Source of the DNA: Ophthalmolycus amberensis
Taxonomy: Eukaryota > Chordata > Actinopteri > Perciformes > Zoarcidae
Direction of reading: 5' to 3'
Length of the DNA: 64,000 nucleotides
NCBI GenBank assembly: GCA_024529925.1
Contig: JAFEUB010000774.1
Span: 669,501 to 733,500 of the forward strand
How positions within the stretch are numbered: position 1 is the stretch's first letter; each line of letters starts with the position of its first letter. A program made the position numbers and the translations under genes. Of this stretch, positions 25,304 to 38,700 are shown piece after piece. The notes below the pieces were generated by a model. It was not told the origin of the DNA and did not search any database. It saw nothing but the letters and a program-made list of their open reading frames with translations.

Positions 25304-27371
25304 TCAATACATTCTGCGTTTCATGTAGATTCTCTCAATAAAGTTTTCCAGTTCCTCCTCACTGTCCAACTGAGGCACTAGCCCGTCTTCCTCATAGTCA
25401 TCTCCCGGTGTGACTTGTTGATAGTAGTACGGGGGTCGCCTTCCTCTCCTGGGTGCAGTTATTGGTTTGGGCGGAGGTAGGGCTTGGTAGGTCCGTGGGT
25501 GAGGAAGGATATAGTTAGAGATATAAGGGGTGAGAGGCAGGCGTGGCGCTGGCTGCTGCCTCCAGCCTTGTCCACGGTTCTTACCCCCAGCCCTGTGCCT
25601 GCGCCTTGGGGGCTGGAGGTCAAGTTCCTGGGGGCCGAACGGCTGGTCTCTGGAGGGGGAGGGCTTGCCATAATATTGTGGTTTGGGATATGGGAAATAA
25701 ACGGGGTAGTATGCTCGATATGGCTTCTGGTAGTATGGATAGGAGGGGAAGGCTAAAAACTGTTTCTGGGGTTTATACCAGTAGTCGAGCTGCTTCTGAG
25801 GCTTGTACCAATAGTCCTGCTTATATGACATCACTTTGTCCTTGTGCCATTTCCTGTTGGACTTGTTGTACCTATAAGGGGCTTTCTTGGGGTTTTTTGA
25901 GGCGGTGTAGTGGTAGATAGGCAGAGCAGCCAGAGGAGGAGGCACCAGAGGCCTGAAGCGCGGGGCAACAGGGTTGCTGTTGATTGGCAACTGTTGCAGC
26001 TGTTTCCTTTTCTTCTTCTTCTCCTCCACGTCATTGATGATCTCAATCACATCGTCAGCAGGCAGGTGAAGCTTGCTGCTGATCTCAATCAGCCTGTCGA
26101 TCATTTGCTGGTCCACGTCGTCTTCGTCGGGGATGACCTCCTCGGAGCGCTTGTCCTCAGCAGTGTTGCTGGCGGGCCCCATGCTGCTTTTCTGCCGGGG
26201 CTTCATGTAGGACTGCTGCTTCCTCCCCATGTACTGCAGCAGCATGTCGGAGGCGATGTCTGCCAGCCTCTGCTCCTCCTCTCTGGCTCGCTCCGCCTCC
26301 TCCTGCTGCCGGAAGAACCTTCCTGTTTCTCTGCGCGAGCTCTCGCCTCTTCTTCCATGTGGGAGAGGCTCTCCTCTTCTTCTTCAACCTCCTCCTCCAG
26401 CTCCTCACCTTCATCCTCAAAGTCATCCATGAAGTTGCCCCCATCGACGGGGCGGTTGCGATCCTGGTTCTCCTCCCAGTGCAGCTTTTTTCCGGCTCGT
26501 GCGAGCTGAGTGTTGTATGCTTTGTAGCCCTTCAGAGGAGGCAGGATCTCATTATCTTGGAGACCCAAGTCAATGTTTTGGAAGTACCCTCTTATTTTGC
26601 GCTGCAGAGATGGATCATCTCCCTGTGAGGCGGAACTTGGCCTGGCTTTCTTTAAGAAACTTTCTAAATAATTTCCCTCCTCTTGCCCCTCTTCTTCCTC
26701 TTTCCCTTCCTCCTCGTTTACACTATCAGCTCCCACATCCTCCACAGACCACCCTTGATTCTTCTCTGACCTTGTGTTTTTATCTTCCTCATCCCTTTCC
26801 GTTATGTCATCACCCTGAGCAGCTGTCAAATGGCCTACAATTAGCTGTTCAATAGCCTTATCAGCCCCTCGCCCCTCCTCCTCCTCCTCCTCCTCCTCCT
26901 CCTCCTCCCCCCTCTCTCCCTCTGTTTCACCTGTTCTTCTAATCTCACTTCCCGCCACGCCTTCAATGGAGGGCAGTTTCTGACTCTCATCCTCTTTCCA
27001 AACTCTGTCTCTGCTCGCCTGGAATATACTCTCCCCCGGGTGGTCCAGGGCCTCCAAAAGCACAGCGAGCACCTGCGCAGGGTCCATCACTCTATCTGAT
27101 CGTTCATCCTGACCCGGGCCCTTGCGCCGGTCTAGTGAACCGTTGTCAGGGATGGAGAGACTCTGGGGTGAGGGCGAGAGAAAGGGGGCGAGGTTGTCCT
27201 CTCTAAGGTCTGTCCGGGTGTGCCCCTCCACCCCTCCCTCACCCCACGCAGGGGCGGCGCCAGCCAGATGTGGAGTGACAATGAGCAGGACCAATAGGAT
27301 GAGGTGGGCTGTGGAAGGGGCGTGATGACAGGTCATGACCATGCAGAACTGGCAGGAGGGAGGTTAAGCAC
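25304..27371 (-). CDS. vgf: vgf (VGF nerve growth factor inducible), coding exon with one frame break
   Basis: Secretory-granule precursor cleaved into neuropeptides in neurons and endocrine cells. The exon begins after an acceptor at 27371; Met is at 27342 and stop at 25306-25304, about 680 aa against 615 in human. Seen in order: signal peptide (LILLVLLIVTPHLAGAAPA, residues 14-32), the conserved MDPAQVLAVLLEALDHP (86-102), an uninterrupted Glu run near 145-157, basic cleavage sites, LADIASDMLLQYMGRKQQ, the family hallmark SSKLHLPADDVIEIINDVEEK, and the end EEELENFIERIYMKRRMY (human ELENYIEHVLLRRP). The N-terminal frame runs to about 26325 and the C-terminal frame is readable from about 26325 leftward; one base appears to be missing at about 26310-26330. 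Both sides are well conserved, so an assembly or sequencing error is the likelier cause, but a true mutation is not excluded. Confidence 0.93.
26873..26910. repeat. (CCT)n trinucleotide run encoding the vgf poly-Glu tract
   Basis: About twelve TCC/CTC units on the + strand, read as GAG on the gene strand. It is prone to length variation. Confidence 0.9.
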
Positions 27372-29413
27372 CTGAAGAAGAAGAAGGCAGAGGGAGGACA
27401 AAAGACACAGGAGAAATTATTCGTTGTAGTTTATATCTTTGGGTTCAAGATTACATGGAATTTCAAAATGGCAATATGAGCACATATAGAGTATTTAAAT
27501 AATATACAGCTGATTTATGAAGAGGCCAGTCTAAAATGTACAGAAGATGACGGAGGATACGTCATATTTCACTGACTTAAGGATTAGAGAACACAAATAA
27601 CAGATTACCAGTCTTTATTTTAACACAATGTAGCTTTACACCGTGAAGCCACCATTCGAAAGCAGTTACCACTGTGAGCAGTTGTGAAATGAACAAACGT
27701 TTGAGAACAAAGCAGCAGCCAAACGCAGTGTAATGAGCCAAGCCAAATCCAACAAAGAAAGTTGCTCGTTTCTCTTTCTCTCTCATGTGTATTTTTCTGT
27801 ATTCTGGATGTTCATGATAGAAAATCTAAATCTAGTTTATGGTATTTCTTATTTGTTCTGTTTTTGCCGTTTACGTGTATATCTGGAAACACAGAGATAA
27901 GAGTCTGATCTGACCGTCTTTCGATCTAATTGCCCATGTATTTCAAGTGGAAGGTAATCATTTGCATATATAGAAATTGCGCTTCGAACCTACACATGAG
28001 CCATTTCTGTGCCTGTAGTCATGGCGTTAACCCAGTCATTATCTCTCCACCGCGCGGATAAACTGATGCATGCTCTCGTATTTTTAGTATTCTGTTCGAT
28101 TTAACCGACTCAATTATTGTAACAACAAAGAAATGCACGAATCGAATATACAGGGTGAATTTCTCGCATTTAAAAAAAATGTCTCACCTCTTCCTCCAAT
28201 CCAACCCAACCAGGACGCACGCACTTGCCATTTCAAGCGCAAAACCTCTATTTCATAAGAAAGATGCAGAAATACAAATTGATCTGAGCTCTGTCTCTGT
28301 ATTAGCTGTGATTTTGGTATTCCGTGCCTCGACGCGATGTGACCAGGACGCCGGTACAAAGACTGCACGCACGGGGAAGTCATGCGTAAACCTGGTGGCT
28401 ACGGTTGAGTTATTTAACCACGGTCCCCGAGTGGTCCCTCCAAATTGTAAATGAGCTGGAGGGTAAATTTGAGAGGACACAGCCCTTTTTGTACAAGGAA
28501 CGGGGGAAGCAATCTGTAAGTAACGCGGCTTTGTCCTTGTGTGGTGTGGACATGTTTCTCCTCAGTGGCTGTGGTGGAATGCAGACGAACACAAATTTGG
28601 GCAGCACAGCATGTTGCCCAAATTTTAACTACTTCCATTTTCATAAACTGGATCAGAAGGGTGGAAACAAAAAAATCCCAAACCACTTAATAAGGTAGCT
28701 GGCCTACAGAAGACGTGATTTCGAATATAATTTAATTAGAATTTAAAAACGGAAGATTTATTGTGGCTTTTAAAACCCCCAAAATTGGCACTTTTTTGTT
28801 ATATTCACGTTTGAAAAATATTGACAGATTTTTAGCGGGTCTCGTGAGCAGCAGCTGCACACAGAAATAATATACATAATTCTCCACGCATTGTAGGCTC
28901 AACTCCTTAATTATCCCTCACCAAAAAAGAAATACGAAATAACATATTCTATTGTTTTTTGCTGTTACAATTATTATTATTATACATATTAATACATTCA
29001 TATAAAAAATCTTGGTTTGTACATAAAATGTGCTAATGTCTCAATTTAGTAATCATTATAATAGTAAAAATATATCGTGGAAAATAATTGTGAAAAAAAT
29101 ATTTCTCAATAGTTTTAAAATGTATTTGGTTTGACTTGAAAACAAAATATCGTATATAAACAGTCGCAGCACATATCTACTTTTCAATTAGACAACAGTT
29201 GCCCAGTTGTGGCAAACAGATGACTTATTCTAATTAAGTTGAGGTTTCTTCCACACACTTCAAGCCTACAACATGCCTCTCTCCTCCAAATTTTTTTTTT
29301 CTTTGCAAAATAAAAGTCTGAATTTAATAACGATTAGATAAATAAAATAAAAAACGTTCTGACCTATCTAATTCCGGCTTGTAAATAACAAAAGGAGATG
29401 TCGTTCCACTTAC

Positions 29414-29640
29414 CTGGAGTCCCACTGGGGGGTGGAAAAGTGGATGGAACTCAAGACGCGGTTAAAGCCAAGATTACTTCATGTAGATCACCTGATAGAA
29501 TTTCAGTTGCCCCCCCCCTCTTTCTTCAGCTTGTGGCCAACATCAAGAAAAAAAACAAATCGGATCTTTATTTAGTTGTGCGGTGAGTTTGTTTGGCAGC
29601 AGCCCTTGTGCTAATGTACAATTGTGTGAATGTTTTCAGC
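29414..29640 (-). other. vgf: Candidate noncoding first exon of vgf
   Basis: Begins about 30 bp below the TATA box and ends at a good donor, CCAG followed by GTAAGTGG (donor bases 29413-29412). The matching acceptor is at 27372-27373 after a strong pyrimidine tract, giving an intron of about 2.0 kb. Mammalian vgf also has a noncoding first exon with the whole coding sequence in a later exon. The transcription start is inferred. Confidence 0.65.
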
Positions 29641-29663
29641 CCCACTGTCAGCGCAACTTTATT

Positions 29664-29740
29664 GTATATACCCCTCACTGAACCACGTGACCGCCCCCCC
29701 CCCCCCCCCCCCCCAGCTGCAGGCAGTGCTGACGTCACGT
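29664..29740 (-). promoter_or_regulatory. vgf: vgf promoter: CRE, E-box, C-run, TATA box
   Basis: In gene direction: CRE TGACGTCA (29737-29730), a 21-base G run (29714-29694 on the gene strand), CACGTG E-box (29689-29684) and GTATATA TATA box (29670-29664). The mammalian vgf promoter is known to use a CRE and TATA box for nerve-growth-factor and cAMP induction, so this layout fits activity-dependent control. Confidence 0.7.
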
Positions 29741-32700
29741 CCATTGATAAGAATGTTGGTGTAGAGATGGCACTGTGAGTCTAGGCTGGCCCCAGCTGAT
29801 GAATGAACGGAAATGGCATGAATGAAATAGTACTTTTCCCTCAATGAAAAGACAAAATTGTATCGATAGAGCTGGTGCGCAGCCATTTTCCTTCTTGCAT
29901 GTTAAAGGTTAGTGTGTTGCTTCTTCCTCCCTTGTTCCTTCCTTCCTCTGCGCTGGTTTGTCTCGGATTCAGGAGCTGGAGGAGAAAAAATAAATATGAG
30001 TGACCTTATTCGCAGGCTATCAATTAGGGTCATTTAGTGAGGTGCTCCAAAGAATCAATGACTTGCATCTGCGGCTGCAGACAGAAAAGTGGTGTGCACT
30101 CCAGGAGATGATTTCTCTTGCAGCCTCGTTGTTAGGCTTTTGTCTGAGGTGGCCCTGATCCTCTGTGGCTACATGGCTCACGGGCCACGGGGAGCAGTGC
30201 TTTGCTTCTCAATTTCTGCTCAATTTCCAGGGATTGCACAATGTTCCACCCGCTTCTCACATGATTTCTGGCTGCTCTCCATCTGTCAGCAGCACATTGT
30301 GCTCTTAACATATCACCATTCTTTTTCACACCACAGAGACACAAGTGAGTAACCATTTGTGTCCTAATCGGTAACCCTTAATGCTTCAGTGACTCACAGT
30401 GATTTAATGCATGAATGAATATAGGATGTATCATGAATTGTTGTTGCTCGCCATTCAGAAATTAACTCCCTTTGATTTTTATGTGATTAGTTACGTACAT
30501 TTATATTCCCTCAAATGAGTTAGAATCCAGTTGTACATTCAGACCCATGCATTTGATCAGCCTCTTCTAAAAGCAGAAGTTGTATTATTGTAGTCAGATG
30601 CAATCATCTCACAGGAGGGGGTGGCACATCAGGTTTTCTTTTTTTGTGTTTGTTGAAGGGAACTGTAGCACAGAAGAAGAGCACTGAAACCAAAAAACAG
30701 CAAGTGCCAGTTGACAAATTAAGGGAGACTTGACAGACGTGTTGAAGCATTCGTCAACAGTTTACATCGTAGAAACGTGTGGAAGTTTACATAGTCGGTA
30801 CCAGTTTGATTAAACCAGCTAATTTGGTGATATATGTGTGATCTGTGAATTTAAATGTATTGATCGATGATAAATTAAGCATGCATCACGTGAACTCATA
30901 GTGACTCAATAATTGTTGACCAACAGGAAGTCATGATGCATCCTGCATTCATTGATGATTCATTTAATCATCATGACTCATGCATTAGTTGCGCTATACT
31001 TAAGAACCGGATTTATACCCTTATCATGAAGTGTTCCCACCAATCAATGCATGTATATGAACAGCGTTTCTTAATAATTACCTGTATGCTATCTGACTCT
31101 AATTCGGATCGTTATCAAATACCAAGGCAAGGAGAAAAATGCAGCAGCTTTGCTGAAAAGTAGCGGTGCGGAATTAAGTCTGCCCAAAGGCTTTAAACCT
31201 GACTCCTGCCTGAAACAGGATAAGAATCAAAGGCTCCATGAAGTAAACAACTCTGGGTTGAAGAGGGATGCTTCGGCTACATGACCCACTCATGTGAGCT
31301 CACCTCTGTTATTTTTCCAACTTTATTTCTGCTCTATTCATTACGAAATAAAACACTCCAACTGTCATTCCCAAGGTCTGCTGTAATGGAGCATTTTGTA
31401 CATTATGGTTCAAGGGCAAATAAGTACACAGCTATAGTATGTCTGATATTCAGCTTTCTTGTTGACATTACTGGAAGTCATGTGCAGGATAATGTAGAAA
31501 CAAGTTTATACACAATGCTAAATCCAAGCTCATTTCCATACACTTCATTTATCAGTGCCAAGTCTCCGCCCTGGCCTTGTGTGCCACTAAATTCAGCTGT
31601 CAGTCCTCATACGGGTTTGTTTCTCACTGCGTCACAGCTTTCATTTCTAGGTGTGTGTGTGTCTGTGTGTGTGAGAGTGTGAGTGTGTGTGTGCACACGT
31701 CATGGATGTGTTTTTTTGTCTGTGTGTGCAGTGTTAATACTTGCACTGTACATTCAGTTAACCACAGACGGGGATTCCATATTATCAGCGTTGTTCTAAG
31801 GTTAATTGGATATTAGCTGCAGACGTCACACGAGGCCGACTTTATTCATTCATTATTGTGTGGCCTGATTCAAAATGTCATGCTCTACTGATGTGACTGT
31901 TAGATTCCTGATACTTCTTATCTGATCAGAGAAATATAAGGTACAGATGAACAGAAAGATACTGTTTGATGTCAAATTTTAAGCTTTTAAGCTTATCAAA
32001 AATAGACATACAGAAGCTTATATGATGCTGCAGCAATTACACAGTCCTGTGTTGCAAGCTCACTCTCTACCTGGGAACTAAAATGGCGCTTTGTTTCTGT
32101 TTTGAGGAAGGTTTAGACTGTGTCTGTGGGTGCAAATATTTGTTTTGTGTTGGCAGGCGAGATATGCACACATTAGATGAAGTTGTAATTTGATACGATG
32201 GCTTGAGGCGCCGCATAACCTCTGTTTGATTCGATTTTGTGCAAGGAACTGTTTGCTGCAGAATGCGGAGTGTTTGCAAGGCAGTCATGTCATTGTGCGT
32301 GCATGTGTGTGTCTCTTCTGAAATGCTTGATGGCAGCAGCAGGCTCGGAGAGGTGAGCATGGAGCCGGAGGGCAGATGCTGATATAACGGCGTGGCATTA
32401 TCAACTGCCACTCAGCATTAGTTGGCCCCTTACCCTCACTCCATGTCCGCACCCCCGCACTGACTCACACTCTGCCGCCTGCTTGGCCACTCACATAGAT
32501 TAACACTGGTACACCGTGCTTACATTTAATGGAATACACACACTGGAGAACACACACACCTCGCAGTAATAGTTCCATTTCTCCCTCTGTTATGCACTCT
32601 GTCTCTCTTTCTCTCTCTCACACACACACATGCACAGAGGCAAACACACTCTCTTACTGTAATGTACATTATAGACAAATGAGGTTGCGGGCATGCTGTC

Positions 32701-35700
32701 ACTTATGGTTCTCCGTATAGAAACTGCCAAGACAAGAGGCGATGACTGCATATGGACGGGCTTTTGTTCCATTGAATGAACGCTCTCTTTTCCGCTGTTG
32801 GTATTGGGCTGAAGGCTGCAGGGTCATCAAGTGGAGCTGAAAATCAACATTAGAGATGGGGAATGATGAATTCCCAGTTTTTTTTGCTGACATTTTGGCC
32901 ACAATTATGGTAATGCAGGCTTGGGATCTTTCGGCAAGTGTGCTAATGCGGCTCCCTCGCACAGCAAAGGGTCTCTACCTGGATAAAATAGAGCTCATGA
33001 TTAACAGAAGCTTTTCTGCCCACGCCACTTTGTCAGGGGAGGGAAGGACAAGTAATTGCACCGTAAGGTTCCTACAACACAATGCATAGCTGGGACTTGA
33101 TGATGTGTGCAGGGCCCTGGCGCCCACACTATAATCTACAGTTTCATCAAGGTTTATTCTTTTTCATACTTGCTTTTCAAAAGTTAGAATTTGTTGCAAG
33201 CTACATTCATTCTGTTTGTGTCAGAGAACACAAGACAATGTGTTTTATGGTGTAAAACTGATTTATAACGGAATATGTTTATAACATTATAATAATTCTT
33301 ATCTTTTATCCCTCAGTCCTAACCGTCAGGGTTCAGGTACAGATGAAGGAGGTTAAAGTTGACTGTTTTTGGCCCAGGTCTGTAGAAAAGGCCATTTTCA
33401 ACACCAGACCTCAATCACTCTCTCGCTCCCGGGTCTGTGTTCTACATCTGTTCTATTCGGTGAGACTTGTTTGATGCACTGTTACTGTGCTTTTATAAAG
33501 TTTAGCAGCTGTGTTTACATCTGGAAAGTGATATTGCAGGACATGGTGACATCAGTGAGATTTAAAAAGAATGAGTAGGCTTAATTCACACAATGATGTT
33601 CGCCATTGACATAATACAGATGTTTTTCCACTAATAACATTGATACTGAAATGCTTGTCTTTGTTGTCGGTAATAAATCAAAGTGGAGTTACAAATATAC
33701 CTGAATATTAAAGGGGGAAAATAGAATATGTGATGTGGACTGTAATAACTACAAGGAGCTTTGACACCAACGATATATCAGTGTCTCGACTATGCATTAT
33801 TACTCGTTACTCTGTTAACCTTTCCAAGGAGGGAACATCAACATGTTTTGTCTTGTTGTACAGTGCTGCTTCTCAAGGATGAATGTGTGCTAATGTATGC
33901 AGGGAAAAATACAGTTTGACAGTTTAAACCGGACTAAATGTAAACAGAACGCAGAATATTTTTAGGAAGTCCATATACACTTCATCCTGTGATATAAAAA
34001 TAGAACAAAAAATTGAATGAATCAATAAAACCTGAAGATATTTGTGGCTTACAGGAAAGAAAGTGACAAAGATCAAATCTTCCCAATTTGTGTGCTGCCT
34101 CCATCCTCTCAGCTCCCTTAAACCCTTTTCAAGCGCTGCAAAGAATAATGTCTTTCTGTTCACATTGTTCAGCGCTATGAACACCATCCTCTCTTAGGTA
34201 ATGAGTTAACACCCCCACCTTGATGAATGTGGTGTTAGAAGTAATATTTGATACTATGAGCCAATATAGATGATGTGGGAGAATAAGCTGGGAACAGCCT
34301 CTGAATACCAAACGTCTAGCGCATAAATTAGGCCTACGAGGAGAGTTATGGTGGGAGTCAATGGAGCCCTCGGGAAGTGGATTCTGTGTGAATGTGTGTG
34401 CATTGTGGTGATTGTTGTCCTACTCTTTCATTGTCTGCTACTCAGAAATTATTTACCCCCTTGAATATTAGCTATAAAATGCGCATTGCAACCTTTGAGA
34501 AACTGGTCGCGTCAGTGACGGATGGTGTTGGAGGCCAGAAGCGGGCAATGAATTTGAGGTTGATGAGGCGACTCATATCAGAGCGTGCGACATCAGCGCT
34601 CACCATCAATCTCTTCCCCTCTCCCCCTGTAGACATCTGGCACATGCATCAGCAAACACACTATTGAAAGTGAATTGAACCCGAACCTGACAAAATCACA
34701 CACATACACATGGTTTCAGAGGCAGTGTGCTGCACAGTCGAGGCCTCAAGACAAGACACTTGGCCTGCAGCCAGCTGCCTTTAATGCACTACAGTAGAAC
34801 CTACACTTTATTAGAGTAATAGCTTGCATCCACATCATTTGCAATCACTGCGCCTGAGAGCACAGATGGCAAAGCCACGGACTGAAGATGTAATGGCAGG
34901 GAACCATGCTTTCGCAGTCCTTTTAATATAACAGGAGTCAAATTTCAAAAGCCATGCCAACCTACGCATTGTATGTGATGTGTGCCATCTTCAATAACTT
35001 GTGAAAAACACTGTGTTTGGTCATTTCAGCGTGAAGCTGTCGATATAGCAGCTTTTATTTTGGACTGTATAGCAGCTATGCAGTGTTATCAAAGAGCTTC
35101 TGTGATGTTACTGTACCAGAAATAGGTAGGTGATTGGGATACCCTACGTATCGTCAATAATCATTGGTCAACTTAAATTAGCTTTTTTTATGAGCAAAGA
35201 TTTAATAGACTTCTCCTAAAATATTTTCCCACTTGACTCTTAAGAAGAGGGATCATGGATGTATTATGTCAGCAGCCCCAGGGTCAATATGTTTGAGATG
35301 AAGAAAAATTATATCGAGTAAACATTGGTGTTTGATAGCTTTTGATAAACCTATCAACTCTTATTTGTCTTTGTATGATCAAGGCATCCTTGCAGTATGC
35401 ACTGCACTGTAGGCCGAATGCAAACAGGCGTAGGCTGCACATAGGCTGTACCCTGAGGCAGGCAAACAGAAGGAAAGATGAGTCCTCCAAAACTCCTTGT
35501 TGAAATGGGAACTGTTATCAGTTATCAGCGCACCACCCGACTGGAAGGGAAGTAATTTGAAAGCCGTTTGAAACATGGTAATTTGCCGGTGTGACTCATC
35601 GCTGACACCTACAGCGACAAAACCTCTGATCCTCCAGAGGAAGACTAGAGTAGCACAGCTCAGTGTTTGTGTATGTGTGTGTTTGTAATAGAGCAACAAA

Positions 35701-38700
35701 GTGATTTGAGGTTTATAGATATAGAAAGCTATAGCAGGATTATATAGCTTCAATCATATATCATGTAAAAATATGAACTAATATATCACAACTCCATGAA
35801 TCAGAAATTACTGTCAACAGCCATAAAAGTTCTGTTTTCGCCATATTTTTAGGGATGAAATTATGTATAAATCAGGCTATGAATGATATATGAACAAACC
35901 CCTCAGTAAAAATCTTCAGTAATGAAACTAATACTCTGTCTCAGACTTATTATTTCCAGACGACGTCCTTTAAAGATGTGTTGTAAAATGTTACATTACA
36001 GATGAATACGGTATTAAAAATTAACTAACAGATATCACCATTAAACTTCCCCTGTGGATTATTAACAATAAGACAATCATTTCTTTAATGCAGTTTCAAA
36101 TATGCAAATTAATCATTATCTAATTATAACTTTTGGTGAATTAAGGAGAAATCAACAGACGCATATAGAAAAGTCTGAAAGAAAACATGTTAAAAAAGCA
36201 AATTAGCCCAAACTCTATAAATTGACCAGCGCATGATGAAACAATGTTTATGCCCATATAGGGTCTCGCCATATTTCGTGCTTCACTGAGAACTTTTTTA
36301 CTTTTCATTTACTAGCCATTATTCAGCAGACCTTTAATTAAACCAGTTTGATCTGATTTAACAAATGGGAGCTACAGTGTCTGTAACTGTGAAGTGGAAC
36401 ACCTTCCCTTCTATTGATCATCCAGTCGTCAGATGTTTATATTGATATATGTGTACGGCAGATTTATTGACATTTCGCAAAATGGGATTTCAAATCCACA
36501 GAAACAGGTTTGCTGTTTAAAAGGATATCAGAAGGCCGGTTTACAAGACAAACTGACATTTTAATATCGAACAGGAAGCCGTGGTCCAGTTAATACAATT
36601 TTGATGTCAACTTAATGGTATCGCAGTAAAATAAGGACAAGCTCACTTGAGGTGTCAGAGTGAGGGAAATAATCACGATTAATGCAGGGTTACGATTACG
36701 CAGGAATGTAATCAGTCCCTCACTTGTTAATCATTATCTCTCCCTGATTCATTTTGGCTCAAGATTTATAATTTAGATATCAAGCTTCATTGTGTTTGGC
36801 AAAGACCTTAAACAAGACTTTCCATCATGGATCCATTTAAAAAACAATCCATCAAATGATAAACTGTAATTGTCTGAGGCAGAGATATGAAGCATTAGAG
36901 TTAGCAACTCGTACTAAATTGTACATTAATAATAAAAAAGAATTGCATTATTTGGATACATATGATTACAAAAGTGCTCAACTGGATAAAAATATCACAA
37001 TGTTAAACGTCTATGTTCATATTGCGCAGAACACACAAATATTGAACCCCTGACTGGCTTTGTTCATTGTCAAGTCCAATAAAGTTAATTCAAAGAAGAT
37101 AACCGTGTCCTCACGTCCTGTCTGTTCTGCAGCATTGTTTTCTTTATGTCACAACACAGTATGTAATAATAATAATCATAATAATTGAATAAAAATAATA
37201 AAAATAGTCATAAAAATGTATATATTTACCGAAATCATCAGTTAACTTCTTGTCGATTTGGTTCATGTTCGCAGACAGGAAGGGGCAGACTGTAATGTGT
37301 AGGAGGAAATGCGATGAAGCGGACCAATCACAGTTGTTGCAGTCGGCTTTGCTGTGATATGTTACATTTTTGAGGAGGTGCACCACAGCGCAGGGTACGG
37401 CCTTGAAACCAACAAACGACAATCGGTTAGAAATTTGAATGAATTGGACGACCAATTTGGGTTTAACAAAAGGCCTAATTTCTTCTGTGTCGGCTATAAA
37501 CACCAAAAATGAAAGCGTAGCAGAAAAAGTTTTACTACTCTTGTCTCTGCTATGACTTGAAAATGTAATCGAAGAGGAATTGTGTCAACTTTTAGTGTCA
37601 ACATTCGTGTAAATGCAACAACATACTGTAGGTAGAAGCTGCCAATTAGGTAATCAGTATAATCATTAGCACATGTGTGATGATTAGAGTTTGAAATAGG
37701 AGTTGACTCTAAATGTGGTGGGCATGCACTGCAGCGACTCAACCTCAAGCTATTTTCAAAAGGCTTGTGTTGCTAAGCTTGAAATACATTAAACACAGTC
37801 TCACAACAACTTGTTTCTTTTATATGCCCACGTTAGAAGCCAACTGCACTTCCTGATAATCTAAGTTTTAAAACATTTCATAGAGTTTCTGATAACCGTT
37901 AAAAATCTTAATCTGACATGGTTCTTAAAAATATTTACAATTTGTGGGAGTCAGGTTTTAATAAAGAAATTTAATCAGATAGAATCTTATGAAAATAAGC
38001 TCAAAATCGATTTAATTTTTCATAAACATTTCGACATGGTGGTGTCTGGAACATCTTGATCTGTTTTAATACAGTGCTGTTTTTGGTCTGAATGCTCAGA
38101 CTAGACCTATTCCTTAATCCTTAAACACGAAGCTTGAGCCAGGAGCGAGTGTTAGCTTTGCATAAAGACTTGGCTACCAGCCAAGACAATCGTCTGTAAA
38201 ACCTCTGGTAAAATCACAACGTCTGGTTTTCACTTGAGTTTTTGTGGATGGATCAAACAAGGCTGTAAAACAGTAGCATTCAGAGTATTTTTGTTACGTT
38301 TGGACAAAGCCAGACTCTTTGTTACCCCGTTCCCTGTCTTTGTGCTAAGCTAAGCTAACTGGCTGCGTTGTCTACCGTACAATGTGTCGTCCTTGTCATC
38401 TAACTCTCAACAAGAAAGCGAAAAAATGTCAAACGAATTTGCGGCATTCACCAATTTTGTCATATAGAAGCGAAATTCCCACATTCTCCAGACCTACCAA
38501 CGAGCCATATTCCGATAGACTTTGAGTGAGAGAGAAAAGAAGACAGAATTATAATGCTAATGATGAAATCTTACAAATGTGCACTAATTACGAACAGGTG
38601 GCATTAAATCCGTATGGGCAAACCCCACAGAAAAAAATTACCGATTTAGGATAAGCAAACTGAAATGTTCATGAATAAGGTCCATTCAGGTGAATGAATG

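Noticed and set aside
25910..26509. 199-codon + strand ORF
   Set aside because: Antisense to vgf; its Ser/Leu-rich sequence reflects the Glu/Lys-rich gene strand.
37144..37506. 120-codon minus-strand ORF
   Set aside because: No recognised domain; its middle (GCGGACCAATCACAG) looks like a dispersed repeat, but I could not name the family.
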